From JAFDVL01 sp963794955 (GTDB taxonomy: Bacteria > Acidobacteriota > Blastocatellia > RBC074): DNA of 64,000 nucleotides. The DNA lies in NCBI GenBank assembly GCA_963794955.1, contig CAWCGF010000008.1:62001-126000 (forward strand), read 5' to 3'. The position numbers were made by a program, and so were the translations under genes. Positions 24,620 to 34,600 of this stretch are shown here, piece by piece (position 1 is the first letter of the stretch; each line of letters starts with the position of its first letter). Under the pieces are notes generated by a model, which had not been told where the DNA came from, made no database searches, and saw only the letters and a program-made list of their open reading frames with translations.

Positions 24620-25622
24620 GCTTTCCTGAAATAAATGTTTGTCCTGGCACGTTGGCGGAAGGCTTTTCGTCCTACAGCCCTTCGTGTCTTGCGAAATCTA
24701 TTCGACGGCAAAAAAGTCAATCACCTTTTGCCCTTCGATTCGCCGCAGCAAAGTGAAGAAGACGCCGCATTATTCGCCGAAAATCGCCAACGCATTTCGA
24801 TTTCCGGCGTGCAGGAAAAAGTGAGCTTGCGGCTCGAAAAGAACAAGCTGCGCTTAACAGACCCAAGGCGAGTTTGGGACTTATCTTTTGAAGCCTATTC
24901 CGCGCGATCTGAAGAAGGTTGACCAGGTTCCTGCGAACGAACATTTGACGATGCAAATTGCGCGGCAAGTGTACGGCATCAACACCGCAGAAAATGCGCT
25001 GATCTTTTTTCAGGATGGCACGCCTGCGTACATCACCAAACGCTTTGACGTGAACGCCGACGACAGCAAACGCGGCAAAGAAGATTTCGCTTCGCTGGCG
25101 GGCAAAACGTCCGACAGTGCCGGAGCGAACTTCAAATACGATTCCAGTTACGAAGAGGTTGGGCTCTTGCTGCAGAGCTACGTTCCGGCGTGGCGTGTGG
25201 AAATCGAAAAGTATTTTGCTCTCGTGGTTTTCAATTTCTTGTTTTCCAACGGCGACGCACACCTGAAGAATTTTTCTTTGCTCGAAACGACGAGCGGCGA
25301 TTATATCCTCTCGCCTGCTTATGACTTGATCAACACTCGTTTGCATGTCGCTGACTCAGATTTTGCGCTGGCAAAAGGGTTATTTGCCGATGATTTCAAA
25401 TCGGCAAAATACCGTAGCAGCCTGCATCCATCGCAAGAGGATTTTGTCGAACTCGCCAAACGAATCGGCGTACAGGAAAAACGAATTGAGAAACTTCTCG
25501 CGCCGTTTCTGGCAAAACAACCGATGGTCGAAGCGCTGATCAGCCGCTCGTTTTTGAACGCGACCAGTAAAAAAAGTTATTTGGAAAATTATCGGCAGCG
25601 CAGGAATTACCTCTTGGGATAA
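24616..25622 (+). pseudogene. hipT: HipT-like serine/threonine kinase toxin, two frameshifts
   Basis: ATG 24616 overlaps the hipS stop. The first segment reads MSFPEINVCPGTLAEGFSSY then SPSCL. Skipping one base at 24691 gives RNLFDGKKVNHLLPFDSP and ISISGVQEKVSLRLEK; skipping another at 24866 gives GEFGTYLLKPIPRDLKKV and VPANEHLTMQIA. Kinase landmarks are KRFDV, the catalytic loop NFLFSNGDAHLKNFSLL, and the metal-binding LSPAYDLI. The repaired product is about 334 residues, as expected for HipT lacking the N-subdomain. Known HipT toxins phosphorylate a tRNA synthetase. All motifs are preserved despite the broken frame. Confidence 0.8.
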
Positions 25623-25693
25623 AATGCGCTACGATTGACATCTCAAAGAAACATTTACTGGCCCACTTCTGGTGGTGGAAAGGAGTCGTCGGT

Positions 25694-26768
25694 ATGCGTT
25701 CTCACTTGTTCAGTTTCGTCTTTGCGATCCTGGCTTTGTGTCCTGTGTTCGCGCAAGATTCGGCGGCGGCAGAGCAAGCCTTTGCCAACATGAAATCTGC
25801 CTTGGGGGGCGAAGCGCAACTTCACCTCCATCCGCAGCTTATCCTTCACTGCCGCCCAGCGAAAATTCATTCCCGGCAAAGAGATCAAAACCGAACTCAA
25901 AATTGACTGGTTGTTGCCGGACAAATTCTTCAAGCAGGAAAAAACCGAAGCACAGAAAAATGCAGTGGTGACGGTAACGCAAGTACTCAACGGCTCTCAA
26001 GCGTGGATTGATCGGCAAATCAATGCGCCTTTGGCAAGTGATGATACGGTCGCTGATGTGCGCGGGCAACAAACGACTACGCCGCCGCAAATTGCGAATA
26101 GCACAATGGGCATGAAGGACACGGCTGCTGGTACTTCCACTGTGCGCACGAATGCGCCAGGGGCGGCGGTGACAACCGAGCGTTCGGTTTTGGGCATGTC
26201 CATCCCGAAGCCGTTGGGCGGCAAGGATCACGATACCGATTTGCAGATCATGACCGAAGAGAGTCGCGCAATCAGGCAAAAACCGCTCCCCAGTAATAAG
26301 CGTCCTGATCTTGATAACCCTGATATCCAAACTCAGATGGAGCGCGATCTCCGCGACGATTTTCAGAGCCTTTCAATTGTCTTGCTGCCGTCCGCAACTT
26401 CGGCTATTAAGCTGACTAATTTTGAGGTCATAAAAGCGGCGGAAGGGAAATTTATCGAAGCGATTGACCTGACCGGAAAGGATGAGTATCAGGCGAGGCT
26501 CTTTTTAGATCAAACCACGCATTTGCCCGTGATGCTGAGCTATCGCGCCCTCCGAAACCCCAAGGCCGGTTACGTGATAACGAATAATCCCGCCGATTTG
26601 CAAGAAGTCGCCGTCCAGTTTTTCTTCTCCGACTACCAAAAAGTCAATCAGGTGTTGCTGCCCTTTCATATTGTCAAAGCGGTGAACGGCATTCAGGTCG
26701 AAGAATGGAAAGTGGAAAAATACAAACTCAATCCTGATTTGAAAGCCAAGAGATTTGAAAAAAAATAA
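25694..26768 (+). pseudogene. Secreted outer-membrane lipoprotein-sorting-like protein, frameshifted at about 25820
   Basis: Begins with signal peptide MRSHLFSFVFAILALCPVFA, then AEQAFANMKSALGGEAQ. One extra C at 25820 breaks the frame; skipping it yields FTSIRSLSFTAAQRKFIPGK and then DWLLPDKFFKQEKTE through to KRFEKK at 26768. The reconstructed product is about 357 residues. The pattern of a short AlGG start, a central variable region, and a C-terminal LDQTTHLPVMLSYRA-like strand resembles periplasmic LolA/LolB-like beta-sandwich proteins of Acidobacteriota. No function is assigned. Confidence 0.7.
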
Positions 26769-26800
26769 TGGCGTGAAAATTCGGCGACGCGCTCTCCTAT

Positions 26801-27547
26801 TTAGTAGCATTGCAACTCTAAGTGGAATTCATCAGGATGTATAAGGCATTGAAATAGATACACGCACCCTGTATCTCCCCAGCCAATATCTGCTTTTTCT
26901 TCGGAATCAATTTGTGCAAAAAAATTCATGGGCTTTGAACAGATGAGACACGAAGCCTCTGCGTCACCTTGAATCCATTTAGGATAACCGCCAATTCTCG
27001 TTGCGTAATCATCTAGGCAGTGAAGTTGCTGACAAGCATCTTCATAAGCTTGCCAAGGTTCTTCAGCGTTAGCGGCGGGGGAAAGATTGGCTATTTGAGG
27101 ATTTATTGAATAGATTCCATCCCAATCCGGTAATGCTGAGCCTAAAGAGAATTCAACGAAGCAGGCGGTTGTTGGGTACTTAGGCTCAGGCGTGGGAATA
27201 CGTTCGACAATCTTCGCCATCTCTGGAGTTAAATATCTACTGATCTTCCATAGTCCTTTTTTCTCATCGCTTAGGCCCCATGGTGAGCATTGCCAGCAAT
27301 AGAAAAAGGTGTACAAGGCATTGACTGTAACAGGATGTTTGCAATCAGCAGTATTGATTTGACAAATAAACGTCAGAGGCGCGTTGCAGCCAGTACAAAT
27401 AGGCCATTTATTAGGGGCTTCAAAATATGGCTTGCCACCAAATTTACTCAAGACCGAAGATGCGTCGGCTTTCTTATTTCGCCTCAACGCAGCTTGACTG
27501 CACGGTTTTATAAGTGATTCTAAGAGGTCAACTAATTCCGATTTCAT
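26801..27547 (-). CDS. DUF1963 (YwqG-like) family protein
   Basis: 248 residues. The start is ATG 27547. SKFGGKPYFEAPNKWPICTG is the typical DUF1963 opening, followed by PLTFICQINTADC; the C-terminal half has RIGGYPKWIQGD, FFAQIDSEEKADIGWGDTGC and VYLFQC. Several CxxC pairs (CTGC, CWQC, CLIC) suggest zinc knuckles not present in all members. Function of the family is unknown. Cytoplasmic by absence of a signal. The gene ends close to a broken secreted gene in the opposite direction, and its start is 289 bp from the LarA-like start, with the LarA-like gene immediately upstream in the same direction. Confidence 0.85.
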   Translation of the reverse strand: MKSELVDLLESLIKPCSQAALRRNKKADASSVLSKFGGKPYFEAPNKWPICTGCNAPLTFICQINTADCKHPVTVNALYTFFYCWQCSPWGLSDEKKGLWKISRYLTPEMAKIVERIPTPEPKYPTTACFVEFSLGSALPDWDGIYSINPQIANLSPAANAEEPWQAYEDACQQLHCLDDYATRIGGYPKWIQGDAEASCLICSKPMNFFAQIDSEEKADIGWGDTGCVYLFQCLIHPDEFHLELQCY

Positions 27548-27552
27548 GGAAC

Positions 27553-28836
27553 TTACTCCACCAAATACAAATCCCGTCCTGCCCGCTCCACAATCAACGT
27601 GTCAGGATCGCCTTCGTAATCTTCCCGCTTAAATGTGCGGTAATCCAAATAGCCGAGATTGATGCGCTGGCAGATCGCTTCGTCCAGTGCTGTGGCTAAG
27701 GTGATTTGGTAGCGTGGCAGAATATTGCCCTGTTCATCCTTGCGGCTGCCATAAGCGACGTGCGCGAGGTGCGCGGCGACAGCTAAGTTGTTGCGCAGGT
27801 CTTCGTGCTGATTGACGAGTTCAATGACTTGTTCCAACGGACGGTAGCCGTATTTTTCAATCGCGTGGCCGTGCGTTTCGGACACGTGTTTCAGGTGCGG
27901 CGCGTACACGATCAATTCGCCGCCGGGTTCGACAATTGCGCCCAGCCGATAGCTGGCCTTGCCGCCGACCCACATTTCATCATAATGTTCATCCAACAAT
28001 GCAACGACGCGTTTGTATTGGCGCTGCGTGAACTTGATATGAACCTGGCGGCTGACGTTCGCGGCCTGGCGAAAGGCTTGGCGAACGTTGCCGATGAACA
28101 AGCCGTGCGTGCGCAAACGATCCTCGGCTTCATCCGTGGGGCGCGAGCAAACCGAATTCAGCGAGATGATTTGGGCGGGAACCAACTCGACAGCGGCTTC
28201 GATCATGTGGCGTGTTGGCGTTTCGATGACGCCAATCGTTTTTTCAATTGTCACCAGCGCGCCCAGCCAATGCGTATTGTGCGTGAGTTCCGGGCCAGCG
28301 ATGCCGGGAAAGAAATATTTGCCGCCGCCCGCAAAGCCCGCAACTTCGTGCGGCACGGTCGCGCCGAACACTAAAATTGTATCGTAGTTAGTAATCAATT
28401 TGTTCAGCGTGATCGGCACAGCATCGTTCAGCAATCCGCCCGTGATTTGGGTGACCTGCTCGGCGCTGAGTTCGCCCAGTTTGACCAGGGCATCAGGCGA
28501 GTCCCACTGGTGATCAAAAATCGCGCCGACGTTCGTGAGACCACCGAGCATCCCGACCTTCTCCAGCTTTTCTTTTTCGGTCATCGGCACATGTGTTCCT
28601 TGTGCAATGAGCGCGTCAAAGGCTCCAACTTGGCGTGAAGCAAGAAACCGTGCTGCCGCGGGAAACAAAATGTCCGTGTTGTCATCGCGCGTTTTGTCCG
28701 GCAGGATCGCCAGCACGCGCGCGCCGGGCGCAATGCCGAGCAAGCCTTGTTCGACGATTGCTTGTAATTCATCCGGCGTCAGATCCAGTTCTGGTGCGCC
28801 GCGTCCGATTGTGATTGAGGGTGCAGGTTGAGTCAT
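27553..28836 (-). CDS. Nickel-dependent lactate racemase family protein (LarA-like, DUF2088)
   Basis: 427 residues when started at ATG 28836 (MTQPAPSITIGRGAPELDLT); a TTG seven codons upstream is an alternative. ILPDKTRDDNT and IAQGTHVPMTEKEK are typical LarA segments, followed by VFGATVPHEVAGFAGGGKYF and PGIAGPELTHNTHW with the conserved His residues. The C-terminal domain ends DPDTLIVERAGRDLYLVE. LarA uses a nickel-pincer cofactor to racemise alpha-hydroxy acids, and homologues act on other hydroxy acids. No larB, larC or larE is in the window, so cofactor supply must be encoded elsewhere. Confidence 0.88.
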   Translation of the reverse strand: MTQPAPSITIGRGAPELDLTPDELQAIVEQGLLGIAPGARVLAILPDKTRDDNTDILFPAAARFLASRQVGAFDALIAQGTHVPMTEKEKLEKVGMLGGLTNVGAIFDHQWDSPDALVKLGELSAEQVTQITGGLLNDAVPITLNKLITNYDTILVFGATVPHEVAGFAGGGKYFFPGIAGPELTHNTHWLGALVTIEKTIGVIETPTRHMIEAAVELVPAQIISLNSVCSRPTDEAEDRLRTHGLFIGNVRQAFRQAANVSRQVHIKFTQRQYKRVVALLDEHYDEMWVGGKASYRLGAIVEPGGELIVYAPHLKHVSETHGHAIEKYGYRPLEQVIELVNQHEDLRNNLAVAAHLAHVAYGSRKDEQGNILPRYQITLATALDEAICQRINLGYLDYRTFKREDYEGDPDTLIVERAGRDLYLVE

Positions 28837-29064
28837 AATGATTGGTATCCATTCCAAGATGAAAGATGGTAACGATTCGCATCATCGGCAATTCCAAACA
28901 AGCTGTCAATGGTTGCGCTGGCTGGCAACCTGCCGCGAAATATGCTCAAATACGCGCAGATCAGGCACCTGTAAGCTTGATCACATCAATGATCCTACCC
29001 ATTCGTGAGTGTGCATTGAGACAAAATTAAATAAAACAATAACAACCAAATTGGAGGACTGAAC

Positions 29065-30174
29065 ATGAGTAAGGTGTTTTTATTAGTTATCGTCTGCTTG
29101 ATTGTCTTTATTGCACCAGCTACTGCTGACACGATTAAATTGAAAAACGGAGATCGTCTCACGGGAACGATTGTCAAATCCGATGAGAAATCGCTCGTCA
29201 TCAAAACTGACTATGCGGGCGCAATCACGGTGAATTGGGCCGCGATTCAGGACGTCGAATCTGCCCAGGAACTTAACGTCTTTTCTAAAGCCGGACAGAA
29301 GCTCGTCGGCACGCTCACGACTGTCGAAGACAAAATTGCCGTCACAACCAAAGATGCAGGCAAAGTCGAATTGGCTAAGAGCGACATCACGACCATGCGC
29401 AGTGCCGACGAACAGATCGCGTGGCAAAAAGAACAAGACCGCTATGCCAATCCGAGTGTGTTGGATTTATGGGCAGGCAGCGCGGATTTTGGCATCGCGT
29501 TGACAACTGGCAACTCAGCGACGACAACCACAACCGCCGGCTTGGATTTGGCGCGCGTGACAAAGCGCGACAAGACGACCGTGTTTTATCGGCAAGTCTC
29601 TGCGACGGATCGCAATGTGTCACCGTCGAAGAAGATTGCGAACGCCAAGCGCGCGGGTGTGCAATATGATTTGAAGTTATCGAATCGCAGTTATGTATTC
29701 GGTTTCTCGAATTTCGATTTTGATGAATTTCTGCGCCTGGATTTGCGCTTTGCGCCCGGCGGCGGCTTTGGCTACAACGTGGTGAAACGCGAACACTCGA
29801 CCTTCGATCTGTTCGGCGGCATCGCGTACAACAAAGAAATTTTTGACGTGACGCCTGCGCCCACGACAGCCGTGCCGCAGCCCACGTACACCACCTTGAC
29901 GCGCGACTCGATGGAGGGGTTTGTCGGCGAAGAATGGCGTTACAAAATGAACACCCGGACGCAGTTTTTTGAGAAGGCGACCTTGTATCCGAACTTTTCC
30001 CAAACAGGAAAGTTTCGGCTCAACTTAGATGTTGGAATGTCTACTGCGCTCAGCAAGTATTTGAGTTGGAACCTCGCGTATAGCAGTCGTTACTTGAGTA
30101 ATCCGCCGCTCGCGGGCATCAAGAAAAACGATACATTGTTATCCACCGGCATCCGCCTCACCTTTGCGAAATAG
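29065..30174 (+). CDS. DUF481 outer-membrane beta-barrel protein
   Basis: 369 residues with a signal peptide (VFLLVIVCLIVFIAPATA) and a good GGAGG site upstream. Residues 25-120 form a repeated strand region (KLKNGDRLTGTIVKSDEKSL), an SH3-like DUF481 leader; residues about 140-369 are the DUF481 barrel with alternating aromatic strands (NRSYVFGFSNFDFDEFLRLD) and a C-terminal STGIRLTFAK. Similar to YdiY-type proteins. Probably an outer-membrane protein of unknown substrate or an envelope-stress factor. Confidence 0.85.
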   Translation: MSKVFLLVIVCLIVFIAPATADTIKLKNGDRLTGTIVKSDEKSLVIKTDYAGAITVNWAAIQDVESAQELNVFSKAGQKLVGTLTTVEDKIAVTTKDAGKVELAKSDITTMRSADEQIAWQKEQDRYANPSVLDLWAGSADFGIALTTGNSATTTTTAGLDLARVTKRDKTTVFYRQVSATDRNVSPSKKIANAKRAGVQYDLKLSNRSYVFGFSNFDFDEFLRLDLRFAPGGGFGYNVVKREHSTFDLFGGIAYNKEIFDVTPAPTTAVPQPTYTTLTRDSMEGFVGEEWRYKMNTRTQFFEKATLYPNFSQTGKFRLNLDVGMSTALSKYLSWNLAYSSRYLSNPPLAGIKKNDTLLSTGIRLTFAK

Positions 30175-30187
30175 GCTGTTGTAAAAG

Positions 30188-30221
30188 TCAGGCTACGCGC
30201 CGTCATCCACGCATAGCCTGA
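30188..30221. terminator. Hairpin downstream of the DUF481 gene
   Basis: TCAGGCTA at 30188-30195 pairs with TAGCCTGA at 30214-30221, and the stem can be extended inward by CGCG/CGCA with one mismatch. It lies 13 bp after the DUF481 stop and before the convergent cytochrome remnant, where a bidirectional terminator would be expected. No T-tract follows. Confidence 0.4.
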
Positions 30222-30233
30222 TTGGGATAGAGA

Positions 30234-30416
30234 GAAAATCTTGAGAAACGCGATCAGCGCCCGTTTATCTTTTGCCGACAACTGTAAGCCGAACTCATGG
30301 CCTTTCACCGTGAGTGTCTTGACGCCATATCCCTTGAATCCTGTCGGCACAGAATCGTCTTTCAAGCGACTCGGATCAAACCAGTCTTCGAGCCTGGCGA
30401 TGAAGCGGCTGTGCTC
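30234..30416 (-). pseudogene. C-terminal fragment of a cytochrome c-like protein
   Basis: The frame reads FIARLEDWFDPSRLKDDSVP, TGFKGYGVKTLTVKGHEFGL, then SAKDKRALIAFLKIF. The closing ADKRALIAFLKTL-type helix and the GHEFGL segment match ends of secreted cytochrome c / di-heme proteins, but there is no CxxCH and no start. It begins only 5 bp after the DUF3179 stop. It appears to be the tail of a once complete gene in the same operon. Confidence 0.5.
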
Positions 30417-30421
30417 AGCGG

Positions 30422-31654
30422 CTATTTGTTCGTCGTGTACACGCTCGTGTTGGGGTGATAAATCTTCCAATCGAACCAATAATCTTTCAGCACGGAAATT
30501 TTCCTCAACTGCTTTCCGGTCAGTAATCCACCAATAGCCTTACCACTGAAATCCCACGTCGAGCCAGTTTCGGCATCTACAAATTGTAGCGGCGTCGCGT
30601 CTGCTTGCACGAAGAACTCCAATGTGCGGTTATCTACGCGGCGATCAAACACGCGCACAGATTTGTTGTCGTCGCCCAGCACAATAAAAATCGGCGTCGT
30701 GTCAATCGTGTTGATGATGAGCCGTTGTTGTTGCAATTCATCTATCGGGTAAGCAATCGCTTTGCCGTTGAGGACGATGCCCGCAATCAAGGCCCGCGGT
30801 TTGAGCTTATCGTTTGGATCAACGGGCGTGATGACGCGGAGCTTTTCATATTCCTCTTCCCAATTCGCGGCTTCGTAGTTTTGGCTGACACGATCATCAG
30901 GGCGCAGCACGCGTCCATTGGGATGTTCGCGTTTCCACACGGCGAAGGTGACTTCGTCGGTGAAGACGCCGTTGAGTTGGCGGCCTTTGAATGGGCCTTG
31001 CATCGCTTGACCGGAAACCTGCTGCCACCACGTACCGGTTTCTTCATCGCGCATGATGAAGTTCTGGTTATTGATGCCCGCCAGGTGGAACGTCAGCTTT
31101 TTACCGTCAAGTTCGGATTCCCACACCAGACCGGTGTGACAGAGCGTTCAGTAGGTCGCCGTAATCGGCTTGCCTCCGACGACATCGTTGACGACGTGAT
31201 GATAGGCCATTTGCCGCACCGGATAGGCTACTGCCTCGCCGTTGATTTCGACGGCTAACACCATATCGCTGTCGTTGACGAAATTTACTGCGCTCACGTT
31301 GGCGTATGCCGCATTGGGCAGCGGATTGAACATCCACTCGAAATGATTCTGGCGCGCAAACCACGTCACAGCGATCAGGGGCGCGAGCAAAAGCGACAAG
31401 GCAATCCTGCTCCACCAACGCGCCCCACGCCAGAGTCGAAGGCACAACACAAGCGCCAGCACTAAAGCTGTAACTGTCACCCACGGGGCCCAGCGTCGCA
31501 GGAAGTAGGACCATTCGATGACAGTCGGCGTTTGCGCTTTGAAGGGCATGATGAAGAAGACTGGGATTGCTACGAAGGCAACCGTTGCCACCACGAGCAG
31601 GAGCAGCAGCAACCAGAACTTCCGGCGTCCTGATGAAGTCGGAGGGATATTCAT
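30422..31654 (-). CDS. DUF3179 family protein, predicted selenoprotein (Sec169, UxxC)
   Basis: One continuous frame of 410 codons with a single internal UGA at 31148-31150. The N-terminus has two membrane helices (RKFWLLLLLLVVATVAFVAI; then a segment around VTVTALVLALVLCLRLW), followed by the DUF3179 domain: VEINGEAVAYPVRQMAYHHV, NDVVGGKPITATY, UGA, TLCHTGLVWESELDG. The family motif is TYCPLC; UGA replaces its first Cys, giving UTLC (UxxC). Homology continues without loss to ETGSTWDFSGKAIGG and DWKIYHPNTSVY, so UGA is not a true stop. A perfect hairpin with the GGUCU apical loop begins 10 nt after the UGA. The domain is thought to be extracytoplasmic. Starts 10 bp after the TonB receptor gene in one operon. 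Confidence 0.85.
31122..31138 (-). promoter_or_regulatory. Bacterial SECIS-like hairpin in the DUF3179 gene
   Basis: Counting from the base after UGA, CACACC (10-15) pairs perfectly with GGTGTG (21-26), leaving loop GGUCU (16-20). Guanines are the first two loop bases, as bacterial SECIS rules require, and the loop has the same GGUCU core I recall from the E. coli fdhF element. The position relative to UGA is right for SelB recruitment. Confidence 0.75.
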
Positions 31655-31664
31655 TGGTATCGTC

Positions 31665-34600
31665 CTAAAACCCTAGCTTAAGGGCGAATTGAAAGACGCG
31701 CGGATCACCCGCCGAAATGATCGAACCAAATCCCGGCGCACCCAACACCACATTCGGATTGCCGAGCGGTGGTGTGTTCGTTAGGTTGAATGCTTCGGCG
31801 CGGAATTCAATCTGTTTGGCCTCGCTGAGGCGAATCCGTTTGAGCAACGCCACATCCAGATTGCGAAAGCCAGGGCCGCGCACGGGGTTCCGCGAACTTG
31901 TGCCCAACGTAAATTGCGGCGCAAGAGTAAACGCGGCGGTATTGAACCATTGCGTTGTCGTGCGCTTTGAGGCCGGCAAATTGGCTTTGCCAGTCAAATT
32001 TGGGCGTTGTGTGCCGAATCCGGCAAAGGCATTAAAGTTGGTTACTTGATTGAGCGCAAGGGGCAATCCTGATTGCACGTTGATGATGCCGCTGATTTCC
32101 CAACCCTGAAATATCTTCCCGACCATGCCAAAAGATTGAGCAAGACGTTTCGTCGGCAGTTCGTAGGTGAAACTGGCGACAAAAATATTCGGCACATCGC
32201 CGTTAGAAACATCGCGTTCGAGGCGGCGATTGAAACTGTCTGCCACTGGAAAATTCGCTACTGGCCCGGTTTGAATCGTTGCATCAAACACCGAAGACGC
32301 ATCGTCAATCAGCTTCGAGCGCGTGTAGGCAACCAGAAGTGACAGCCCCCGCGAAAACCGTTTTTCCAGCTTCATCTGTAACGAGTGATAGTTCGTGTTG
32401 CCGACATTGTTGCGATACAAACTCACCGTTGTGAAGCGTGGGAACGGCTTCAATAATTGGGCGCGCGTGATGGTCGAATCACCAAGACTGGAATTGCGAG
32501 GGATTTGCCCGACGTACGGATTCGGCACACGTTCCAGCAATGACGCACCCTGCTGTAATTGCGCGACGGTTAATTGATTGATATTCACATCCGGGAGGCC
32601 GACGTGCGTGACTTTTGATCCGGCGTAAGCAATTTCAAAGACGAGGTTCGGTGTCAGTTCACGCTGTACCGCCAGGTTCCATTGCGACGTGTAGCCAGAG
32701 CCTAAAGCACGATCTACGCCAAACACTCCTTGCCCGAGTCCAGCCTCAGGGGTAAGGGGAATTGCGGCTACATTGGTGCCGGAAGCCAACGTGAAGGCGG
32801 GTATGCGATTGTCGAGCGAACGTTGTGTGATCGTTTGCACGAAGGGGAATTGTGGAATCGTGAACGGTGTCGTGATGCCTGCCTGTTCCTGCCAAATTAA
32901 GCCGTAACCGATGCGCAGCACGGTTTTGTCTTGCACCCGATAACTTAGCCCAAGGCGTGGGCCAAAATTCAATTTGTGCAACTCGCGTGCTGTGCGTGGA
33001 AAGCCGTCGCGTCCGAGGTAGTCAAGCTGCTGTGAGTTAAGATTGAATATTGCGCCTTGGTTGTTGGCTTCTGTAGAAGCAAAGTTGAGCGTGTAGCGCA
33101 CGCCTGCATTGATCGTCAACGCTCGCGTTGCCTTCCAATCATCCTGCAAAAAGAACTCGGCCACGTTAGCGCGCGGACGCAACATGTTGGGCTGCAAATC
33201 TATTGAGAAACTCTGCACCTGTCCGAGCAAAAAGCTGGCGACTGGATTGCCGGTGAAACTCGCCAAGTCATTGCCAACGCCTGTCAGCCCCTGCGAGTTT
33301 GTGAACAGGGAGTTGAAGGAAAACAATCCCGCAGGCGATGGCGGTTGCAACACGTCTAATCGTTGCTGCCGGAAATCAATGCCCACCCTAAGCGAATGCT
33401 TGCCGTTTTGTAGCGAAAGCGCATCGTAAATTTGCGTCACGTCTGTGCGAATATCGCTGTTTGTATTGGGGGGCGGCCCCAGTTGTTGCAGGCCGCTAAT
33501 GGCAAAGGTGGGCAGTACATCACCAAACGCGGCGAGCGTGGGAAGGCCGGGAATACGCACGCTTTCGGCTATTGCCGACGAGCGACGAACGACCGCACGC
33601 CGCGTGTAACCAAAGCGCAGTTCATTCAGCAGATGTGCATTGACCGTGAATAAATAATTGCCCACGATGGATTGCGCGGTGGTTTTTGTCAGGCCAAGAG
33701 CACCGCCCGTGAGATTACCGCTGCCCGCTGGCAACGGCGTTACTGGATCACTCGTATCACGCGCAAACGAATAGCGCCCGAAGAGTTGATGACGCTCATT
33801 GAAACGGTGATCTATACGACCGTCGTATTGGTTTTGATCTTGCGACTCGTTCGCTACACGGGTGAAGTTGTTGGCTGCGCCGGAGGAGGTAGGCAGCGGA
33901 TACCGCGTCAGCAGTTGTTTGGCCAGGGGATCGAATTCCACTTGCGGAATCACGTTATCTGCAAAGGCGCGTTTGTCTGAGGGGCGAAAAATTTGCCCAT
34001 TGCGCGCTGGCAACGAATTGCCATTCGTATCGGTGATTGTGATCGGCGAGTTGCCTATGGCTGTAGTTGTCACTGTTCCGATTGAGGTCAAATATAGCGG
34101 TGCGCCGAGGCTGGCGGAAAAGTCACCGCTGCGTTGTGTGCGTGTTGGGACGGTAGAAGTGCGAACACGTCCAATACGTTGTCGCGTGCCTTGATAATCG
34201 GCAAAAAAGAACGTGCGATCAGGGACGATTGGCCCCCCTGCTACGCCACCAAATTGATTGCGGCGAAAGACAGGTTTGTCAGGATTGGCAGCCGTGCGCG
34301 GGGCGAACAAATTGCGCGCATTCAAACTTTCGTGGCGGAAGAACTCAAAGAGCGAGCCATGAAAATTGTTCGTGCCGGATTTGGTGGTCAAATTGACAAC
34401 GCCTCCGTTGAAGCGTCCGAATTCGGCGGATGGGCTGTTGCTTTCTACTTTGAATTCCTGCACGGCTTCGATGATGGGGAAGAAGGCGATTTGTCCGGGT
34501 TCCGGTTGCAACACCGAAATGCCATCAAACAGGTATTCATTCACGCGCGGGCGACCGCCATTGATGCGCGGGAACGACGGGCCTTCCGCCGTGCGCGGCG

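Noticed and set aside
30422..31126. Separate 234-residue DUF3179 gene starting at an internal GTG
   Set aside because: Same frame as the upstream part, with family homology running continuously through the UGA.
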